A stretch of DNA of 64,000 nucleotides from assembly GCF_001579845.1 (NCBI RefSeq), contig NZ_CP007440.1:6842029-6906028 (forward strand), given 5' to 3'. Shown one piece after another: positions 1 to 8,114 of this stretch. Under the pieces are notes generated by a model. The model ran no database searches. It was given only the letters and a program-made list of their open reading frames with translations, and was not told the origin of the DNA. Every line of letters starts with the position of its first letter. Within the stretch, counting starts at the first letter, position 1. This DNA is from Rhodoplanes sp. Z2-YC6860. Lineage in GTDB: Bacteria; Pseudomonadota; Alphaproteobacteria; Rhizobiales; Xanthobacteraceae. A program made the position numbers and the translations under genes.

Positions 1-377
1 ATCAGCGGATAGGACTTCAGCTTGATCTTCTGACAGAAGCCGCTCTCGGAGGGTTCCGACGGCACCTCGATGCACTGGCCAGTGTGATCGTATTTCCAGC
101 CGTGATACGGGCAGCGCAGACCGTTCTGCTCGTTTCGTCCGAACCACAGCGACACGCCGCGGTGGGCGCAGAACTCGTCGGTCAGCGCGTAACGGCCCTG
201 CGTGTCGCGCCAGGCGAGCAGCCGCTCGGACATCAGCTTGATCCGCACCGGCGGGCATTCGTTCTCCGGCAGTTCCGACACATGCATCGCCGGAATCCAG
301 TAGCGCCGGAACAGATTGCCCATCGGCGTGCCGGGGCCGGTCTCGGTTGCGAACTTGTTCTGTTCAGCTCTGAGCAT
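1..377 (-). CDS. Rieske non-heme iron oxygenase, N-terminal part (cut by window edge)
   Basis: The visible 125 residues are the N-terminal Rieske domain of a ring-hydroxylating oxygenase. The cluster ligands read C-A-H-R-G, then C-P-Y-H-G-W about 18 residues later, the usual CxH...CxxH pattern. The opening residues resemble the phthalate 4,5-dioxygenase / phenoxybenzoate dioxygenase oxygenase group. The catalytic iron domain lies outside the window. The ATG at 377 is preceded by a good ribosome site (aaggag). A triple-RidA gene lies 73 bp upstream on the same strand and may be co-transcribed. Family membership is clear; the aromatic substrate is unknown. Confidence 0.85.
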   Translation of the reverse strand, partial: MLRAEQNKFATETGPGTPMGNLFRRYWIPAMHVSELPENECPPVRIKLMSERLLAWRDTQGRYALTDEFCAHRGVSLWFGRNEQNGLRCPYHGWKYDHTGQCIEVPSEPSESGFCQKIKLKSYPL

Positions 378-450
378 GGGCTGCTCCTTGTTGTTTCGCC
401 CCGACGGTTCGCTCGATCTTACAACAGAGCGAGCATGCCGCGCATCTCTT

Positions 451-1797
451 TCAACCCGGCACGTACACCCACAGGTCTACTTGAACGCGCGCACCGGGAA
501 CCGGCAGCCACGCGGTCTCGACCGGTGACAGCGGCAATGGCGCACGATCCATCGCCTCGTCCCACACTTCAATCGCGGCCGGAAGATCGGCGAGATCCGT
601 ATGGAATTGCTGAATGCGCACAGCGTTCCGCAGAGAGGTACCGGCCGCGCGGCAGATCGCTTCCGCCTGCCGGATGATCGATCGCATCTCGGCTTTGATG
701 GGAATGCCGTAGAACGGCTGGCGCGCATCGACCTGCGCTTCGGGGATCAGCCGGCCGCCTTCCATCGCCATCAAGCCGGAGAGGAACAGGAGATCGCCAG
801 CTTTGACGGCCGACACCCAGCCGTCGAACAACGGCGGCTCACGGCCGCGGATCACCTCACGCCTGGTCTTGCCTTTCGCGGCAATCGAGATGGTGTTGAT
901 CTCCATCAGGAGCTCGTTGATGGCGAAGCCCGGCTTCGAGGTCGCGATGATGGTCGTCGCCGGCGGACTGTTCTTGAAGTGCGACATCCAGACTTCGTTG
1001 AAGCCCGGCACATCTTCGCGGTCGGTGAGATAGACCTGCGCCTTCACCACGCTGTCGGGGCTTGCGCCCGCGGCCTTCAGCGAGGGCAGCAGCTTCTTCG
1101 TGATGATGAACTCGCTTTCGAGCTTCACGGGCCACTTGCGCCACGGCGCGCGCGGATCGCGCACCTGCGGATCGAGCGCCGGCCCGTCGTCGCTCATCGA
1201 CTCCGCGGTCTGGCCCGGAATGAATCGGAAGTCGCCGGCGCTCAACGCCGGGCTATAGCCCGACACCTGCGGAATGCTGTAGCCGGCCTTCGCAGTCTCG
1301 TGCCTGGCTTTGAAGCCCGGACCGGGCACTGCGGCCATGATCTGGATCTCGATGGTCTGGCCGGTGCGTGAAAACCGCTGATGCAGGTTCGAGGTCGACG
1401 GCGGGATCTTCGAGCCGAACACCTCGTGACGCACCTGATGATAGGGATGCATCGCGCGCTGTGCCGAATAGTACTGATCGACGCGCACCACGTCGGTGAA
1501 GTCGGCTTTGGCCTTGACCAGCACCTCCTTCACATTGCGATAGATGCGGCGCGACTCGCGCTTGTGGTGCGACTCGCCGTTGAGCGGCCGTGCCGCCTGC
1601 TCGACATCGGGCGCGAGCCCGTTGACGTAGTCGGTCGCGGCCTGACCGGTGGCGAACACCCAGCGGCCGGCGCGGATGCCGCGCGCAAGCCGCGCGGTCG
1701 TGTGCGGAATTTTCACCGGCAGGATCGGCTCGACGCTCTGTTCCGCAGCGGTCTTTTTCTGAGCGAGCGAAACACCCGCCCGCGATGGCCGTTTCAT
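451..1797 (-). CDS. Triple RidA (YjgF/YER057c/UK114) domain protein
   Basis: A protein of 448 residues made of three successive RidA-like units (about residues 25-155, 165-305 and 325-448). Each has the 'AGRWVFATG / AGDFRFIPG / AGDLLFLSG' strand and the late 'V+xxxY/FxTD' strand of this fold. Single-domain RidA is about 128 residues and trimeric, so the chain could supply all three protomers of one trimer; this is inference. The arginine that RidA enzymes use to bind the imine substrate (in P-A-R-S) is absent from all three units, which read P-S-T, P-A-T and L-S-P. Imine deamination is therefore not expected. The gene follows a Bug receptor gene by 20 bp, apparently in one operon. A paralogue of the same architecture lies at 47207-48511, also beside a Bug receptor. 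Confidence 0.85.
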   Translation of the reverse strand: MKRPSRAGVSLAQKKTAAEQSVEPILPVKIPHTTARLARGIRAGRWVFATGQAATDYVNGLAPDVEQAARPLNGESHHKRESRRIYRNVKEVLVKAKADFTDVVRVDQYYSAQRAMHPYHQVRHEVFGSKIPPSTSNLHQRFSRTGQTIEIQIMAAVPGPGFKARHETAKAGYSIPQVSGYSPALSAGDFRFIPGQTAESMSDDGPALDPQVRDPRAPWRKWPVKLESEFIITKKLLPSLKAAGASPDSVVKAQVYLTDREDVPGFNEVWMSHFKNSPPATTIIATSKPGFAINELLMEINTISIAAKGKTRREVIRGREPPLFDGWVSAVKAGDLLFLSGLMAMEGGRLIPEAQVDARQPFYGIPIKAEMRSIIRQAEAICRAAGTSLRNAVRIQQFHTDLADLPAAIEVWDEAMDRAPLPLSPVETAWLPVPGARVQVDLWVYVPG

Positions 1798-1817
1798 CCT
1801 CGACGTCCTTATGTCGT

Positions 1818-2780
1818 CTACTCGATCTTGATGTTCGATTCTTTGATCATCTCGCCGTATTCATCGAACCGACGACGGATGTAGCTTGCGAACTCGTCGC
1901 CGCACTGGCCGACCGGATAGAGCCCCTGCAACGCGAGCTTGGCCTTGACGTCGGGGTCCTTCAGCGCGGCCTGCAGCCAGCCGCTGATCTGCGCGATCGT
2001 TTCCTTCGGCGTATGCGCCGGCGCAACGATGCCGAACCAGTTGTCGACTTCGAGATTCTTGAAGCCCTGCTCGTCGAAGGTCGGCACATCCGGCAACGGC
2101 TCGATGCGTTTCGCGGTCGCGACGCCGAGCGCGCGCAGCTTGTCGGACTTCACGCTCTCCGAGACCACCGCCCAGCCCGAGAACGCCGAGGTCACGTGCT
2201 GGCCCATAACCGCAGTGATTGCCGGCGCACTGCCCTGATAAGGCACGTAGGTCATGGTCACGCCCGCGTGCTTGGTCATCTGCGTGAAGCCCATCTGGAA
2301 CGTCGAGCCCGGACCGACAGCAGCCATCGACAGTTCGCCGGGCCGCTTCTTGGCGTCGTCGAGCAGGTCCTTCAGCGACTTGTAGGGCGACGCGCTGTTG
2401 ACCACGAACACTGCAGGCGATTGCACCAGAAGGCAGATCGGTTCGAACGCCGTGACCGGATGGTAGTTCGCCTTCCGGGTCTGCGCGTCGATCAGATACG
2501 TGTTCGCGGTCATCAGCAGCGTCATGCCGTCGGGCGCCGCGCGCGACACCTGCTCGGTGCCGATCATGCCGCTCGCGCCGGGCCGGTTCTCGACCACGAG
2601 GGTGATGCCCTGGGCGCGGCCGATCTGCTCGGCCATCAGGCGCGCCACCGCGTCGGTCGAGGCGCCGGGCGGCACCGGGACCACGATCCGCACCGTCTTG
2701 CTCGATTGCGCCAACGCGCTGCCGATCGACAACGCAAGCGCCGCACAAGAAACCGCCAACCAAGACCCAACCCGAACCAT
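1818..2780 (-). CDS. TTT-family (Bug) periplasmic solute-binding protein
   Basis: A protein of 320 residues with a signal peptide ending near 'GSALAQ', then the Bug fold. It shows the ligand-loop signature 'VENRPGASG' followed by 'APDGMTLL', and later 'VPYQGSAPAIT'. Bug proteins normally deliver carboxylates to a TctA/TctB permease, and neither is nearby. The reading frame stays open far upstream, but the ATG at 2780 is preferred because the signal peptide follows directly and 'gagggcg' lies just upstream. The gene precedes the triple-RidA gene by 20 bp. The ligand is unknown. Confidence 0.88.
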   Translation of the reverse strand: MVRVGSWLAVSCAALALSIGSALAQSSKTVRIVVPVPPGASTDAVARLMAEQIGRAQGITLVVENRPGASGMIGTEQVSRAAPDGMTLLMTANTYLIDAQTRKANYHPVTAFEPICLLVQSPAVFVVNSASPYKSLKDLLDDAKKRPGELSMAAVGPGSTFQMGFTQMTKHAGVTMTYVPYQGSAPAITAVMGQHVTSAFSGWAVVSESVKSDKLRALGVATAKRIEPLPDVPTFDEQGFKNLEVDNWFGIVAPAHTPKETIAQISGWLQAALKDPDVKAKLALQGLYPVGQCGDEFASYIRRRFDEYGEMIKESNIKIE

Positions 2781-2957
2781 CGTTTCGCCCTCAACCCTGC
2801 CCAGCGCGCTAACCTGCTCTATCGAAAGCGTCATCGCAAGAACATGAGCCGATGACGATGTCGCATGGAATTGCAGGGTTTTCGGGCAATTGCATCCCTG
2901 AGCGTTTCCGGGCATGAAACGGTTCGACATGCAGGAATAAGCAAGCGAAGCCGAACG

Positions 2958-3911
2958 ATGGCGGAGCCAATCGATCTCATGTTCAATCTCTCGGGCAAGC
3001 GCGTCTGGGTGGCCGGCCATCGCGGCATGGCGGGCTCGGCCATCGTGCGCCGTCTCGAAAGCGAGCGCTGCGACATCATCGTTGCCGGCCGCGACGAGGT
3101 CGACCTGCGCCGTCAGGCCGATGTCGAAGCCTGGATCGAGCGCGCGCGGCCCGAGGTGGTGTTCTGCGCCGCCGCCAAGGTCGGCGGCATCAAGGCCAAC
3201 GACTCGCTGCCCGCGGATTTTCTCTACGACAATCTCGCGATCGAGCTTGCGGTGATCCACTCGGCCTACAAGGCTGGTGTGAAGAAACTGCTGTTTCTCG
3301 GTTCGACCTGCGTGTTTCCAAAGATGGCGCCGCAGCCGATGCCGGAGAGCGCGCTGCTGTCGGGTCCGCTCGAGCCGACCAACGAATGGTACGCGGTCGC
3401 CAAGATCGCCGGCATCAAGCTCTGCCAGGCCTATCGCCGGCAATACGGCGCCGACTTCATCTCGGTGATGCCGACCAATCTCTACGGGCTGCGCGACAAC
3501 TACCATCCCGATCATAGCCACGTGCCGGCGGCGCTCATCCGCCGCATGCACGAGGCGAAGCAGAGCGGCGCGCCGACCGTGACGATCTGGGGCACCGGCA
3601 CGCCGCGCCGCGAGTTTCTGTCCGCCGACGATCTTGCGGACGCCTGCGTGTTCCTGATGCAGCGTTACTCCGGCGAGGAGATGGTCAATATCGGCATCGG
3701 CACCGACATGACCATCGCCGAGTTCGCGAGCACGATCGCCGACGTCGTCGGCTACAAAGGCAAGCTCGTCTACGACACCTCGAAGCCCGACGGCACGCCG
3801 CGAAAGCTCGTCGACACGGCGAAGCTCGCGGCGCTGGGCTGGCGCGCCATGACACCGCTGCGCGACGGGCTCGCGAAGGCGTATGAGGATTTCATCCGCA
3901 ACCACGCCTGA
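2958..3911 (+). CDS. fcl: GDP-L-fucose synthase
   Basis: A protein of 317 residues of the extended SDR family that converts GDP-4-keto-6-deoxymannose to GDP-L-fucose with NADPH. It has the nucleotide motif GHRGMAG (20-26), the active-site serine in 'LGSTCVFP' (about 116), the catalytic Y145-AVA-K149, and the family-specific 'PTNLYG...NYHPDHSHV'. The length matches E. coli Fcl (321). An upstream in-frame ATG at 2865 would add 31 unrelated residues, so 2958 is preferred. No gmd or glycosyltransferase gene adjoins it, so its GDP-mannose dehydratase partner must be elsewhere. Confidence 0.93.
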   Translation: MAEPIDLMFNLSGKRVWVAGHRGMAGSAIVRRLESERCDIIVAGRDEVDLRRQADVEAWIERARPEVVFCAAAKVGGIKANDSLPADFLYDNLAIELAVIHSAYKAGVKKLLFLGSTCVFPKMAPQPMPESALLSGPLEPTNEWYAVAKIAGIKLCQAYRRQYGADFISVMPTNLYGLRDNYHPDHSHVPAALIRRMHEAKQSGAPTVTIWGTGTPRREFLSADDLADACVFLMQRYSGEEMVNIGIGTDMTIAEFASTIADVVGYKGKLVYDTSKPDGTPRKLVDTAKLAALGWRAMTPLRDGLAKAYEDFIRNHA

Positions 3912-4042
3912 CCGCGCGCGTGAGTTCCGGCGACCCCTGTGCGATCCCTGATTTCGGCTTGCTCGGAAGCCTAAGATCATGGATGCATTCGTGAGCGGCG
4001 CCTTTTGCCGTGTTGTCGAGTGTTGGTTCCGATTGGATGCCC

Positions 4043-4873
4043 ATGGATAGCCGGGCGGCGTGGCTGGTGACTTTGGCGTGCGGCACGGCGGTGACGCTCG
4101 GGGCCGGGACGCTGTTTTCAAATCTCGGCACATTCGATTCCTTCAAGGACTCGCTGGTCCGGACATCGGCGACCGCCGGTCACGACGGCAAGGCCGTCGA
4201 CGGCGCGGGTTCGAGTTCGAACGCCCAAGCTCAACTCCCGCCGCCCGGCGAGCCGGGCCCGCCGGGACCTGCGGGAGCGCCCGGCGCGCCCGGACCTCAA
4301 GGCCCGGCCGGCGAGCAGGGTGCGGCCGGCGAAAAGGGTCCAGCCGGTCCCGCTGGTGCCAAGGGTTCGGCCGGCGCCAAGGGCGAGCCGGGTGCCAAGG
4401 GCGAACCTGGCGCCAAGGGCGAAGCTGGCGCAAAGGGCGAACAAGGACCGCCCGGCCCTCCCGGACCGCGCGGCGAACCTGGACCTCAAGGCCCGAAAGG
4501 CGAGCCCGGGCCGCAAGGTCCAGCCGGCAACGCCGCAGGTCTCAAGAGCGAGGCCGGATCCGCAGGCCCGAAGGGCGACGCAGGTCCCAAGGGCGACGCG
4601 GGTCCCAAGGGCGACACAGGTCAAAAGGGCGACACAGGGCCGCAGGGCCCGAAAGGCGAGCCCGGCACGCCGGGCTTGAACCTCCGCGTGGTTCGCGGCC
4701 AGCCTTCGGCGTCGTGCCGCGCGGACGAAACGCTGATCGCTGCCTACTGCGTGAGTGGCGCGGACGAGATACAGTCGACGCCATTCATCAGCCCGCCCCG
4801 CGGTGCGCGTTGCGTCGGCGTGATAAGCCCTGCGGTGGTGATCACCTGCGTGAAGCTGCCGGCCGCGCCCTGA
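4043..4873 (+). CDS. Collagen-like Gly-X-Y repeat protein with N-terminal membrane anchor
   Basis: A protein of 276 residues from ATG 4043 (ATG 4037 is also possible). A hydrophobic N-terminal segment (about 5-25) is followed by roughly 40 polar residues, then about 48 Gly-X-Y triplets (residues 69-211), rich in [12 protein letters not shown] and GPKGDA. The register is broken once by GNAA and one glycine is replaced by serine shortly after. A C-terminal domain of about 65 residues has four cysteines, probably a trimerising head. Bacterial collagen-like proteins form triple helices at the cell surface; the role here is unknown. The triplet repeats create internal DNA repeats that could vary in number. 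Confidence 0.8.
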   Translation: MDSRAAWLVTLACGTAVTLGAGTLFSNLGTFDSFKDSLVRTSATAGHDGKAVDGAGSSSNAQAQLPPPGEPGPPGPAGAPGAPGPQGPAGEQGAAGEKGPAGPAGAKGSAGAKGEPGAKGEPGAKGEAGAKGEQGPPGPPGPRGEPGPQGPKGEPGPQGPAGNAAGLKSEAGSAGPKGDAGPKGDAGPKGDTGQKGDTGPQGPKGEPGTPGLNLRVVRGQPSASCRADETLIAAYCVSGADEIQSTPFISPPRGARCVGVISPAVVITCVKLPAAP

Positions 4874-5017
4874 GTTTCCGGCTGCAGCCACGAATCTCTG
4901 CCCAACTGTGGACAAGCGACAACACATAACCGCGAGTTGACCCGGTCGGGCGCTGCTAGTTGTTGGCAAGCCCGGCAGTTCGAATATGGTGTCACCCGAG
5001 TGATCTGGGAGCGCGTC

Positions 5018-5455
5018 ATGAATGTGCGTCTTTTGATGTTGTGTGTATCCATTGCGGTTGTGTCGTTTGCCCACACCCTGGCCGATGCGGCTCCTGCAAA
5101 ACGGACAAATGCGACGCCGGTGACACTGCGGGCAAAGCCCCTCGGGGTCAGGACGGCGGCCTGCAAAAAGGATTGCACCTCCGGCAATGTCCACGGAGAT
5201 TACCGGCCCTACGGCGCAGCCGATCCGCAGCTCAAATCCCCCGAAGGGCGGAAGATGTACAACGAATGCGTCAAGCTGTGCCTTGACCCATTGCCCGGGA
5301 TTTACGTTCAGAAGCCGATCATCGAGGGCGGCGGTTCCTGGTTCGGCAAGACCAAAGCCGACTGCCTGGGTTGCCACGCCGCCGGCGCACCCAAGAGGGG
5401 CTGGGCCGGGGTCAATATCGTTCCGGACGCCCTCAAGCGGCCTCGCGATCAGTGA
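5018..5455 (+). CDS. Small secreted cysteine-rich protein with one CxxCH motif
   Basis: A protein of 145 residues with a signal peptide (about 1-25). The mature part carries CKKDC (49-53), CVKLC (84-88) and CLGCH (116-120). The last is the canonical covalent heme c site, so a small periplasmic monoheme cytochrome is possible. No clear axial methionine or cytochrome c fold is recognisable, so the motif may instead bind metal or form disulfides. The ATG at 5018 follows 'gggagcg'. It lies 144 bp after the collagen-like gene and 54 bp before the amidohydrolase gene. The family is not recognised. Confidence 0.65.
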   Translation: MNVRLLMLCVSIAVVSFAHTLADAAPAKRTNATPVTLRAKPLGVRTAACKKDCTSGNVHGDYRPYGAADPQLKSPEGRKMYNECVKLCLDPLPGIYVQKPIIEGGGSWFGKTKADCLGCHAAGAPKRGWAGVNIVPDALKRPRDQ

Positions 5456-5509
5456 CCGCGATGCGGTCCGCCCGCTATGCTCCCCCTCTCGCATGTCGGG
5501 AGGAACGCC

Positions 5510-7318
5510 ATGGCGAACAACAAAATGCTGCGCCGGAGTTTTCTCAAAGGCGCAGCGGGCACCGCTGCCGTTGCCGGTCTGACGCCGGGACTGCGTCTGC
5601 CCGCCGCCGCCCAATCGGCGGCCAGCCGTCCGGCTGATCTCGTCCTCAAGAACGGCAAGATCATCACCATCGACGGCCAGTCGAGGGTCGCGCAGGCGGT
5701 CGCGGTTTCCGGCGATCGCATCATCGCGGTCGGCTCCGACGCCAGCATGGCGGCGCACACTGCGCCCGGCACAATCGTGCGCGACCTTAACGGCCGCACC
5801 GTCATTCCGGGCCTGAACGACGGCCACGCACATATGGATCGCGAGGCGCTGCGCAACGTGTTCCCCGCGTTGGGACCGGTGCGCTCGATCAAGGACATCC
5901 AGGACCGCATTGCCGAGCTCGCCCGCGGCAAGAAGCCCGGCGAATGGATCGTCACCATGCCGATCGGCGATCCGCCCTATTATTTCGACGTGCCCGACAT
6001 CCTCGCGGAGAAGCGCTGGCCGACCCGCCAGGAGCTTGATGCGGCAGCGCCGAACAATCCGGTCTACATCCGCGCGATCTGGGGCTACTGGCGCGGCACC
6101 TTCCCGATTGTCTCCTGCGCCAACACCGAAGCCCTGAAGCGCGCCGGCATCACCCGCGACACCCCATCGCCCTCGCCGACTCTCGTGATCCAGAAGGACG
6201 TGAACGGCGATCCGACCGGTGTCTTCGTCGAGCAGGAGATGGCGCCGATCGCCGAGATGATCTGGTTCCGCGAGGCGACGCAGTTCACGCAGGCCGACCG
6301 GCTGCGCGCGCTGCCGCTTTCGGCCAAGGCGTATCACAGCTTCGGGACCACCAGTGTGTTCGAAGGCCACGGCGCCGCGACCGAGTTGTTGAAGGTCTAC
6401 AAGCAGGCCTATCACGACGGCACGCTGACCATGCGCGCCACGCTCGCGCTCAGCGCCAACTGGACCGCCGCCGGCAACGCGCCGCTCGGGCCTTTCGTCG
6501 AAGCGTGGATGGGCTGGCTCAGCGAACCCGGCTTCGGCAACGACTGGCTGAAGATGGGCGGGCTCTACGTGCACATCGGCCGCAGCGCCGCCGACGACGC
6601 GCGCGCGGAGGCCGCCCCCTACACCGGCTGGGCCGGCTTCAACTCCAACCACGGCCTGCCGCGCGACAAGGTGAAAGAGCTGCTGCTGCATTGTGCGAAG
6701 AACGACATCCGCCCCTGCGCGATCGCGGGCGGCGGCGGCCTTGGCATGCTCGACCTTTACGAGGAGGTCGACCGTGTGGTCCCGCTCAAGGGCCGGCGCT
6801 GGGTGATCAGCCACGTCAACGTGATCTCGCCGCGCGACGTCGAGCGCATCGCCCGCATGGGCCTCGTGCTGACCACGCACACCAACGCCTATCTCTACAA
6901 GGCGCTGGACGCGACCGCGAACAAACTGCCCGCCGATCAGTACGACCACATCGTGCCGATGAACGCGCTGCGCGAGGCTGGCGTCACGGTGTCGCTCGGC
7001 ACCGACAACGTGCCGATCTCGCTCTGGCTGCCGGTGCAGCAGACCATCGTGCGCAAGGACTACAAATCCGGCCGTCAGGTCGGCATGAAACAGGCGCTGT
7101 CGCGCATGGAGGCGCTGCGCTGCGCGACATTGAACGGGTCCTATCTCAGCTTCGACGAAAGCCGGAAAGGCTCGCTCGAAGCGGGCAAGTTCGCCGATCT
7201 TGCGGTGTTGAGCGCCGATCCGCTGATGGTCGCGGAGGACAAGATTTCCGAGACCACCGCGCTGATGACCATGGTCGGCGGCAAGGTGATGCACGAGACG
7301 CCAGGCTGGTTTGGGTGA
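5510..7318 (+). CDS. Tat-exported amidohydrolase, YtcJ-like (amidohydrolase family 3)
   Basis: A protein of 602 residues. It opens with a twin-arginine signal (RRSFLKG, 8-14) and a hydrophobic stretch ending near 'PAAAQS', so a folded, metal-loaded periplasmic enzyme is expected. The amidohydrolase beta-sandwich start 'LVLKNGKIITIDG' is followed by the metal-binding H-A-H at 106-108 in 'GLNDGHAHMD'. Later come 'WVISHVN' and 'LGTDNVP', the usual His and Asp positions. The ATG at 5510 has a strong ribosome site (gggagg). YtcJ-type enzymes hydrolyse C-N bonds of varied amides or cyclic compounds; the substrate is unknown. A composite palindrome begins 23 bp after the stop. Confidence 0.85.
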   Translation: MANNKMLRRSFLKGAAGTAAVAGLTPGLRLPAAAQSAASRPADLVLKNGKIITIDGQSRVAQAVAVSGDRIIAVGSDASMAAHTAPGTIVRDLNGRTVIPGLNDGHAHMDREALRNVFPALGPVRSIKDIQDRIAELARGKKPGEWIVTMPIGDPPYYFDVPDILAEKRWPTRQELDAAAPNNPVYIRAIWGYWRGTFPIVSCANTEALKRAGITRDTPSPSPTLVIQKDVNGDPTGVFVEQEMAPIAEMIWFREATQFTQADRLRALPLSAKAYHSFGTTSVFEGHGAATELLKVYKQAYHDGTLTMRATLALSANWTAAGNAPLGPFVEAWMGWLSEPGFGNDWLKMGGLYVHIGRSAADDARAEAAPYTGWAGFNSNHGLPRDKVKELLLHCAKNDIRPCAIAGGGGLGMLDLYEEVDRVVPLKGRRWVISHVNVISPRDVERIARMGLVLTTHTNAYLYKALDATANKLPADQYDHIVPMNALREAGVTVSLGTDNVPISLWLPVQQTIVRKDYKSGRQVGMKQALSRMEALRCATLNGSYLSFDESRKGSLEAGKFADLAVLSADPLMVAEDKISETTALMTMVGGKVMHETPGWFG

Positions 7319-7341
7319 AGTCAGCCAACGACGGTGGTGCT

Positions 7342-7476
7342 CACCCTCCCCCTCTAGGGCAGGGCGATCGCATTGTTCGCGGGCGAGGCCACGAGTCCCC
7401 TCTCCCGCTTGCGGGAGAGGGGACCAAATCGCAACAGCGAGCCATATGCGATCGCCCTGCCCTCCAGGGGAGGGTG
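7342..7476. repeat. Composite inverted repeat downstream of the amidohydrolase gene
   Basis: Outer arms of about 31 bp (7342-7373 and 7446-7476), rich in 'agggcgatcgcat', pair with few mismatches. Between them lies a perfect 14-bp hairpin with a 2-nt loop (7395-7424; gtcccctctcccgc and its complement). The form is that of a REP-like or BIME-like intergenic element. It could also end transcription of the gene finishing at 7318, but there is no T-run. Confidence 0.75.
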
Positions 7477-7623
7477 GGCGTGCTGCGGCAGCTCGGCTTT
7501 GATCTTCTGATTCAATTGTCAAACAGCCCGCGCTTTTCAGCGCATCCCTTCAACATCGATCCAGGCGTGATTCATCGGCCCCTTCAAAGCAGGCGCGGGG
7601 CCAGCGCCTCTCTCTTTTCCTCC

Positions 7624-7729
7624 CCCTCACAGAGTGAGGGCGCGGAGCGCCGGTTGGCGCTACGTGGTCGTCGGCACCTTGGGAGGTGCCGCGGGCTTTT
7701 TGCGAAGCCCGCTCGCCTCCCGGCGCTCC
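7624..7729. repeat. Nested multi-hairpin element
   Basis: A 7-bp hairpin (7624-7640, ccctcac / gtgaggg) is followed by a 10-bp outer stem (7644-7653 with 7720-7729, ggagcgccgg / ccggcgctcc). The outer stem encloses two adjacent perfect 7-bp hairpins: 7673-7690 (ggcacct / aggtgcc) and 7691-7712 (gcgggct / agcccgc). The result is a junction-like fold. It may be a mobile REP-type repeat or a structured RNA; the sequence alone does not decide. Confidence 0.6.
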
Positions 7730-8033
7730 ACTTGTGGCGATTTATTGCGAGGCCACCGTTCGAGATTCGATCGGACCGGCTGGGCTTTCACCCACCATGC
7801 TCCAGGGGGCATTTGCGCCCGCTTTCACCCGACCGCGCCCTGCCACTGAAGGCGGCCCCCTCATCGGGGACGGACGATGACCTCGCACCCTGGGACGTGG
7901 TCACGAGCCACGCCTGCAGGCGCCACACCCCGCTCCGCCAAATAGACGTCTCTAGATGACGCCCTCAGTGAACGAGGCAGAATCGCGTCTAAACGTGATT
8001 TGCGAGAATGCAAAGTGAAAAATGAGGCTCGCT

Positions 8034-8099
8034 CTCTCCCCACCTCATCCTGAGGAGCCGCGCGTCAGCGCAGCGTCTCGAAGGATGAGGTGGGGAGAG
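8034..8099. repeat. REP-like palindrome (cctcatcctgagg type)
   Basis: Arms of about 18 bp ('ctctccccacctcatcct' and its complement at 8081-8099) flank a GC-rich centre. Elements with the core 'cctcatcctgaggagc' are, to my knowledge, common between genes in Bradyrhizobium and relatives. It lies just past the 3' end of the minus-strand exonuclease gene. Confidence 0.7.
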
Positions 8100-8114
8100 T
8101 GCGCGGGCCCAGTA

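Larger units (their letters stand above)
7319..8114. other. Gene-free, palindrome-rich interval
   Basis: No convincing gene in about 800 bp. Small open frames exist but lack ribosome sites and recognisable domains. The interval holds at least three separate secondary-structure elements (7342-7476, 7624-7729 and 8034-8099, listed separately). The remaining 300 bp (7730-8030) is GC-rich with no feature I can name. Confidence 0.6.

Noticed and set aside
2781-4133. Upstream extension of the Bug receptor frame (1818-2780) across fcl
   Set aside because: The added 450 residues are antisense to fcl and have shadow composition; the signal peptide begins at 2780.
4240-4670. Short regular repeats that could suggest a CRISPR array
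   Set aside because: Periodicity is 9-18 bp in frame with Gly-X-Y codons; no spacers of constant length and no cas genes.
4118-7522. A 1134-codon open frame on the minus strand opposite the collagen-like and YtcJ-type genes
   Set aside because: It lies antisense to three well-supported genes, has Arg/Ala/Gly-rich composition typical of high-GC shadow frames, no start signal and no recognisable domain.
7634-7880. Two small plus-strand frames of 64-71 codons
   Set aside because: They lie across the nested hairpins, lack ribosome sites and show no protein-like pattern.
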